Positions 33,640-42,600 of a stretch of DNA of 64,000 nucleotides are shown piece by piece (within the stretch, counting starts at the first letter, position 1; every line of letters starts with the position of its first letter). Origin of the DNA: Isoperla grammatica (taxonomy: Eukaryota > Arthropoda > Insecta > Plecoptera > Perlodidae); the NCBI GenBank assembly GCA_945910005.1, contig OX246746.1:22395095-22459094 (forward strand). Direction: 5' to 3'. Position numbers and translations under genes: made by a program. Below the pieces are notes generated by a model that saw nothing but the letters and a program-made list of their open reading frames with translations, made no database searches and was not told the DNA's origin.

Positions 33640-36600
33640 ATATTTAATATTAAGGCTTTATTAATATTTATTGCACTCCAGGTTCAGTTACAAGAACTGA
33701 TTTTCAGTGGGGGATATCATGTTTACAGTACATCATATCCCTATTTATTTAATCAATTAATTGGTGAAGACAATAATTGGTATGATAATATCTTATTTGT
33801 CTTGTTTGAAGGTTCAAGCTAACTGTTTGTTCAACTTGCTGCTTAGTCTCGAGACTCCATCTCCCGACCCTCTGAATATCGGAGAACTTGTTAAGGAAGA
33901 GAAGCCTTTGAAGGCCATTGACTTCTGCTACCATGATGAGGATGAAATGGTAACGGTACTGGATTGTATATCTCTGTGTGTTATGGTGGTGGCCTACGCT
34001 GCAGACACCGTCAGGGGGCATCAAATGCTGGTAAGACATCGCCGACAAGAAAACACCATAGTTATTGCCCATGCCTGCAGGGTCAGAGCTCAAAAAGCGC
34101 GAGCATTCAAGGTTTTCTGTTTGTATCTTTCAAGCAACCTTTAAAATCGAAATTGGGGTTCGATACCCCCTGCTAAATATTATCGGGGTCACAGGTAACG
34201 ACACAAAAACACAATCTATATGGAAAATTAACTATGATTGGATTATGGGTTGTGTGCGGGGTATGGGGTCGTATTATGGGATTTGTGATTTTTTATAACT
34301 TTGGTGTTACGTTTCAAATACAATTAAATATATCAAATTTTCTTTATAAACAAATTGTTAATTTTACCCATTCACCCAAATGATTAAGTATAAATCAAGA
34401 AAAAGTCTTAAATATTGTATTCTCCAACACAATAACTTATTATTTCTATATTTCCAGACAATCTTGGAGGCCATTTTGCCATGCTATGTTCAACATATCC
34501 AATTTGCAACATATGGTAAGGAAGGCAAGACTGAGAAAGACATTCTGAATACGCTTGCGATCTCAATCAAAACTCTCGTCAACAACTGTGAATCACTGGC
34601 CAAGTAAGTTCGCAATATTGTAAATAGTTAGCCATTTATAGGGATAATTTGTTTATCTTCCATCCACGCACTTACTTTTTCCAACCACCCGACTAAATAC
34701 AAATAAACAGGAAATACGTAACGTATGGTAAAAACAATATTTGTCACTAATAGAAGTAAAACCCCACAAATTATTAAGGCCTTATACACTACATTGAAAA
34801 TTAGCAGTAACAGTAACGTTAGAATTAAGGTTTCGGACACTCCCATTGGCTGATGAGAACCCAAGGTCATTGCTTACTGCGGCAGTAGCCGTAGCACAGA
34901 AGTTTGCAAACTCCATACTTAGCGCCGTAGCGTAACTCTGCAGTAAGAATGAACCAATCAGCGATGTGTATTCAAAATCACGTGATGCTATGGATATTTT
35001 GATATTTAATTATATATATATTGTATGTTATTGTGTAACAATACTGAACGTAAAAATAAATGAATGCATGAATAAATAAGGTTAGGTTCTTGATTTACGC
35101 GGACAAACTCTGACAGGTGGACGTAGGAAATTAAGTTCTAATGTGGACAGTTATCGAAAACGTTACGGTACGGTGTTAAGAATTACGCTAATGTTTATTT
35201 TCAATGTGGATGGGCCTTTACACTGCCTTGAGTGATACGCAGCAACCTGCGGTTTTGCAAGCACTACAGACACCATCTTAGTATTTCCTATGTAGTATAA
35301 TAGAGATGGCTCAGTGCGTAGCACACGAGGTTCTAATTCGGGAGATCGCCGGTGCTATACCCGCTACTGGCAATCTTAAATGAAAGTTTTTCTGAGTCAC
35401 AAGGCGAAAGCTGGGATTGAACCATACAACAGCCCTCGGGCATTCCTTTCCAACTATTCCAAACACCGCAATACCTAGATATAGTCACCTGAAGAGGGAC
35501 ATGAGTAGTCATTGGGCAGGTTTCCTACAAAATATACTATTATGATTTTTTTTTACCACTAGGTTCATTATTCATTACTAAATTGCAAACATACAGATAA
35601 GAAATATTTACTTTTTTAATATGTATTCAGTCTGCAGGGTGTTAGACCATCTGTACTTATTTAGACTGATCGAAAATAAACTGATCGAAAATAAACTGAT
35701 CGAAAAAACTGACCGAAAACAAAAACTGATCGAAAATAAACTGATCGAAAATAAACTGATCAAAAATCAACTCATCGAAAAAAAAACTGACCGAAAATAA
35801 ACTTATCGAAAAAAAAAACTGATCGAAAAAAAAACTGACCGAAAATAAAGTGATCGAAAAAAACTGATTGAAAGTAAACTGCATGATCCAAGACCACGTT
35901 TTATTTTTATTGTGACGGGGTTGGTATTACCGCCATTTTGTGCCTACGTACAGTCACTACACAAAGAAAATTTTCGATCAGTTTTTTCGTTCAGATTTTT
36001 TTCGATAAGTTTTTTTTCGATCAGTTTATTTTCGGTCAGTTTTTTTTTCGATCAGTCTGACTAAATAAGTACAGATGGTAACGAGCCGTCTGCAGTGCGT
36101 ATGACACCGCAGCGTACTGTACAGTCACTATAATTCATGAGATATAACTAAATAATGGAACTGTAGATGAGTGTTGTTTGGTTCCAGGAACTACAATGGC
36201 CCCCAGAGAGCCAGTCCAGAGCACAAAGGATCCAGCCAGCGCAATTACAGTCGAGGACCCTACTCCCCTGGGTTCGACCTTGAAGATGAATCCCACTCGA
36301 AATATCTGAGCGATCACACTCGAACTAAGATCACGTACGAGCGAGACATGGAGGATTCTGAGGTTCTCAGAAACGAGTTCCGCAAACCTCGCGATATTCT
36401 ACTGGCCACGGTGGCCGAGTTCCTGACTAAAGCTACGGCAAGGTTGACCGAACTCAACAAGAAGACGGTTCAGGAAGGCAAGGCCATAGAACTGCTGGAT
36501 ATAAGATCACATGTGGTGAGAACATTTCTAGCTTTGTGGGTTGTTTGAGCTTGGAGGTAAGGATAGAAGAAGGAACCAACAGCTTACCTTGTAGTAGTTG

Positions 36601-39600
36601 CGGCCTTCGGAGTCGATAGAAACACAAAAAGATATATACAAAAAGATATATACACTTTTTGTGTTTTTTTATGTTTCTATCGACTCCGAAGGCCGCAACT
36701 ACTACAAGGTAAGCTGTTGGTTCCTTCCTATCCTTCCCTCCAAGCTCAAACCAGCCGTTAGGCAAACTTACACAAATTCACATTTGTGGGTTGTTTGTTA
36801 GTTATTTGGTGTTCAACGACGTACTCGACAGCTTAGGTCATATAACGTCTTCCAAATCAGATCTATTATACATACATCTCTGGGGTTGTCATAAGGGGAA
36901 TCCAGCAAGAGAGAGCAGGAATCTTAAGTCGAACAGTGAGTGGAGAAGGGCCAGGGTCTCCTTTTGTCGCCTCTTAAAACTGGCAGACTCACCCTACACG
37001 TTTTATAAGAACTAATATGTATTTAAATGGCTAGCATCTCACAATACAAAGAACTAAGAAGCTTCATTATACAAGTTTCTAAACTTCATCTACAGCTTTA
37101 ACGATAATGTATGAATATATTACAATTCTTGTTGTATTCTGTTTTACGCCTCAATCCTCGTTTTCTCTTTCTATTTATAAAATCAATTCTCCAGCTAACT
37201 TGCATTTGGTGTTTTTTTAATAGATGCTTGATATATGTTTCTATGTTTTGCTTCATGTATACAATAATAATAATTCATGTATGAAGTCCGATTTTCATTT
37301 GCCTATTTTTATACATGATATTTAAACGTGTAGGTCTACTCACACATGTCAATGAATAAAAAATACAAAATATCTAAATTTTTAATGTGATCAAAGAAAA
37401 AGCGGTGTGTCATTTGTATTTCTGTAAAGTTAATACTAATAGTGTTTTGTCAGCATGTCATTTACTGGTTGTTTAATGTAGTCACTTGTTTCCAGCGGCT
37501 TGCGGACATAGCGCACAGCCTATTGAAGGTATCGCCGTACGATCCCGATACAATGGCATGCCGAGGCTTACAACGATACATGAGTGATATCCTTCCCTCA
37601 ACCGAGTGGACAAACGAAGCAATGAGACCTGCTCTTATCACCATTCTCAGACGCCTCGATAAAACATTCAACAAGATTTACAAGAAACCATCTATAAGGG
37701 TATGCTGAACAATCAATTCCGTTCTCTAGGTGTATTCAATCCATTGTAGAATTATCTACTTATTGTATAGTTATTATATATTGGAATATGTTGTTAACAT
37801 TTTCATCTCAAAACATAATACCTGTTTACAAATATTAATTTGGTATATTTAGAATCTAAATTTTCAATTTTTGAAACAAACCAAAATACATTCTAAGCAG
37901 TAATACGAAGTCAAAAGTTAATGTACCTTGAGCCATTCAGTCAATAACCGCTCTAAGATTCAGTCGCGTAAAATAATTAACGTACGGTCAGAAACATAAA
38001 ACTTCCCCCTTTGCAGCCACAACACTGGCAAATTCATATTCTACAGTGTGTCACTGTAGTTATTATTATGTCGGTATAGAATAATTCGAAGGGGGTTGGG
38101 GGGGTTAGCACGTGGCTATCCCAATAAATGCGCGCGGTTCGATCTCGCTGTAAATCAACTCCGTTCACTATAACACTGGTTGGCTACATTAAATACTGAA
38201 ATTTTGTACTGAATTAAATTTTTTGTTCCTCAGAGACATACAGATTGGGAAGCTGCTGCTGGTTTGCTGAAAGGCATCTACGAGACTCTTTCTCGCTACC
38301 CATACATCGTCCACATGCAGCATCTGAAGACCCTTATCAACACCTGCCAGGTACCACAGCATTTCGTACAAAACATTAAAGAAACAGGTTATTGGGGAGA
38401 GGATAAATGTATTGAAATATGTACATTTAATTACAAAAATAGCTCCAACTGAAGGCATCTTATAATATTGTGTTTAGTGTTCAGTGATGTATTGTGGTAT
38501 TGTTTCAGGCACTGATTGTTGGCGAGAGTGCAGGGGAGTGTGTATCATCAGCTACGTCTGCTCTTATGAGTCAGGTGCCACCCCCTCACTTCTGTTCCAC
38601 TGTAGTCAGACTGATTGCCTTACAGATTCTTGCTATTGGGGTAAGTTTGTAACAACAACCATACTTGTTATAAGCTGTCAACTTCATTATGAATACAATT
38701 ACGTGTATGAACCATTTATTAAAATGTATTAAATGAACCAAATAAAGTGGTTGTTCTATTTTTTAAATTTTAATTAATTTTTTATTTAACAAACATCTGC
38801 TCAAAAGGTATTCGTTGTTTCCAAAATGTATTAAAGAAATTTAAATTTTCAAGAATGTATAATCAAGGAAGAAAATGGCACATATTGATTTGACTTGATT
38901 ACTAGGGGACTGTTACTAAAATAACAATTCTTGGAAGAGCAGAAAGAAGAGCAAGACAAGCAACACAATGCTTCTTTAGTAATTACTGTAGTTGTAGTGC
39001 AAAATGGAGCATCCGAGCATGAATGGTTTCTCACCTTGGACAGCAAGCAGAGTTTTGTGTGATGGTACCTCAACCTCATGTCTTCCTAATCGATTGCTCA
39101 TACAACTTGTTTAAAGCCATTCCAGCCCGCTATCAAATATGCACATTGTTTAATCATTATCAGCTGTTGATATATGACGCAATGTGACCACACTAACATC
39201 CCCCCCCACCGCGCCGAGCCGAGGTATCAGCAGGCAGCCGAGTTACTGGGTAGTCGAGTTACAGACACAGTGGAAGCAGGTTCGTGTCGCTCGCTCCTCT
39301 AGCGTCACCAAATACGTACTTTTTCGCTCTCTGACATTTTGATGAATAACAGTGCTGGAGGCTCCAAGTCAATTCTCAATTATACGTAAAGGATCCCTTA
39401 TAATGAATAAGAAGTTTGAGGCATGGGTTTCAGTTCTTTCCGCATACATTGTTAATCAAACATTTCCAATTTGTACTCGTTTATTTATCGGTACACAAAA
39501 ATTGTTGTAGTTTAGTCCCTGTTTATGCTACAGCCATGTAATTTTATAGTCATTATTTCATAAGTATTTCAAATCGAGAAAAATATTTAAAACGTCACAT

Positions 39601-42600
39601 TTAGTATTTTGTAACCGTGGAGCCAGCACCGGTAAGTTGGAAGTGTATACGGCCGGTACGCGTAAAAACAACATGTTTTTATTTTTATTTTCTTCTGGTC
39701 ATACTCGGGGTGACTCGGGTAAAGATATCTTGTTGTTGTAGCTTGTAAAAAAAAATGTTTCAAGACTGTCTGCGAAGGGGAGGAATAGCCTTAACGATTA
39801 TACTATGATCTTTCAGAGGTGGGATCCAGGAATGTAACTGTTTATGAAGCACATAGTCTTGTGCTAGAGACCATAACCTGTTTTGTGTTTTTTGTTTCAG
39901 GATTCCTATTCATTAGAACAAGTATGTGGAGGAAGTTCGGTGTTTCCCACTCAATACAAGACTGAGAATATTTTAATGAGTCTCCTGATGCCCTTATGTC
40001 TTCGAGTTGGGAGTGGAAGAAAAGGTATTGCCATTTCGTATACGCTGCCGTTCAGACTAGTCTGACATTGATAGGGCTCATTGAGCTCAGTAACTCAATT
40101 CTCTTTTGACCAGTTGTTAATCTAGTAACTGTTTGTTCAGATACCCCACACATGCGTCAGGGCGATGTCAGCTTTGCGCTGACAGTAGTTCTGCACGCCA
40201 TGAATCCACCAGCTACTAAGACCGCTCCCGTAACTGCGCAAAACATTAAATCTGCCTCGGAGATGAGGACAGGAAGTATTTACTCTAGAAGAGATGCGAG
40301 TAAGACGACCAAGATTCCGTTGTCGCTCTACCAAGTGGCTTTCCTGGGTAAGTTATCGAATAGTCACATATTTCCATTGCGTCTTCAATGATACAGGTCC
40401 ATTTCTTTCGTAGGAATCCCTGCACAAAAGCTTTACCCGACGTGCCCTTCTTCAGATGCCAACTAAGTATATTAAGATGTCCGACGACTGTTATTAGGGA
40501 AACGTCCCCACTAACATATCCTATACTGCATAATAAAACATGAAGTGTGCTGTATGTAATGTATCACATTATATGCGTACAAATATGTTTTGTTTGTTTA
40601 GCATTGAAGATAATGGTTGTCTGCTTTGAAAGAGAGCTTGTCTCTGATTGGCCTAGAATCGCCCGCACGATTCGGGACCTAGGCAAGAGGAATGATGCTG
40701 GGGCAGTGTTTTGGAACTTCATTGACTTCATTGTCACTCATCGAACACCACTGTTTGTTCTTTTACACCCATTTATAGTACAAAAGGTAAATATCAATCT
40801 TATCCGTGAGTAATAATTAGGGTTGTGCCGCATTGTTGTACAACTTTTCATGTTGAACTTCTCAATGGTTGTGTCAAAACTTTGGTTCAGTTCACATTCT
40901 ATGCCCTCTAACGGTGTGAATGCCGTCTTGAGGATAAAAATGGCGCATTAGTTTTCGCCTCCGGCGGCTGGGGCTCTACCCCAGACCCCTTACAGTCCAC
41001 GCAACTACAATCTTCAAAGTCTGTTGGCTCATAGCTGCTCTGTCCGTTTTTTTCATTTTAAAAATATATACACCCTAAGTAAGAAGGAAACCATTCCTAT
41101 CTTTACGCTCAGTGTAATGTGTACTTTCAGCTTTGCCAGACACAGATATTAGACCACGACCGACACATCCAGTTTGTGATACGCGAGAAGTTGAAGGGCT
41201 TCAGCCTTCCGTCTGCAAAGAGCACAAGCGCCCTTCTCATAGATTTAGCACATGAGATGAAACAGCTCAAGGAGGAATTAGAAGACCGAAGATATGGTGA
41301 GCATTTCGGGTAGATCTAGCACATTAAAGTGCTCAAAACTACTATTTGGTAGCTCCCCTTTTTACACAAAACCTCTCAATTTCGAATTACGGCCATATAG
41401 TGAATACAATTGATTCTATTCAACTGTTGGCTTGGCAGATGAACAGCGAGACAGCAAGCGACCAACCATCTCTGCTGACACTCAAGAAGGTACTACTGGT
41501 ACGGTGAGCACACAGCCAGTACCTAGGCCGCATCATCGACCGTCTCTCATTGACCTTCTAGTGGGGCGACCGTCGGTGGACACAGGGCAGCCACCACACA
41601 GAGGTAACAAAACAAGGCATAGCTGGTTTACAGTTGACCAATAGCCACACTATAGTATAGGACTATCCTAGGTCTAGAACAGGGATGGAAAACCTTCTCG
41701 AGTTGTGTTATTTTTACAAATTATTGAATTTAGTCTATCCTGGCATGCCAGTTTCTCAAAATAGAATTTATTTATTTAAGTCGAGTTCCGACTGTACATC
41801 ACGGATGTATGGAACATGTCATAATTATAATTAGTAGATCTAGATTTAAATTAATATGATTTTACAAATACTACATACTACTCATAACATAACAAAAATA
41901 ACAAAAACTAAAACGAGCTAGGCCTACTGGTTCAATACCAAGAAACATAAAAGAAATTGTTGAAATAGATCTATTATATTTGTAAGTATGTTCTTGGACA
42001 TATTCTTTTATTTCATAATATGCCCTCACAATTAGGTAATTTTTAAGTGACCTTTTAAATAGACCTATTTCTACAATTTCTTTTATGTTTCTTGGTAGTA
42101 GATTCATAAAAATTGTACCAGCATATATAGGTGCCTTCTCGTATCTAGCCAGATTACAATAACATATTCATGGTAAATTTATTATATATATGTAGCCTTT
42201 TGAACAATTAAAACAAAAATAGTAATTGAATACAAACATGACTGCCATTTGGAATTATTAGCTTTGCAAGGAGAGTGGGGGGGGGGGGGGGGGGGAATTC
42301 TTAACAATGATTAACGTTCTATATAATGAGGAATCTGGGGCACAACCCCTGAACACTCTAAGCAAACGTTTTGTGCACATACTTCTGTAAATGCCCGGAA
42401 AACGGCTTTGAAGTATGGTCAGTTCACATCCATACAGTATGTTATAAACATTTGTGCATGCCAGCCAGATGGCCTTCCCGTGCCATTTGTCATCAATCCT
42501 CCTCTAAATCTTGAGCGTCTGGTTAAGATACTTATAGGTTTATACTTATAGGTGTTAGGACGACTGTGTATGAACTGTGGTTGTTGATTGTGTTTGTCTG

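Noticed and set aside
35657..35884. Phe/Asp/Gln repeat protein on the minus strand
   Set aside because: It is created by the ACTGATCGAAAATAA direct repeats of a non-coding foldback element.
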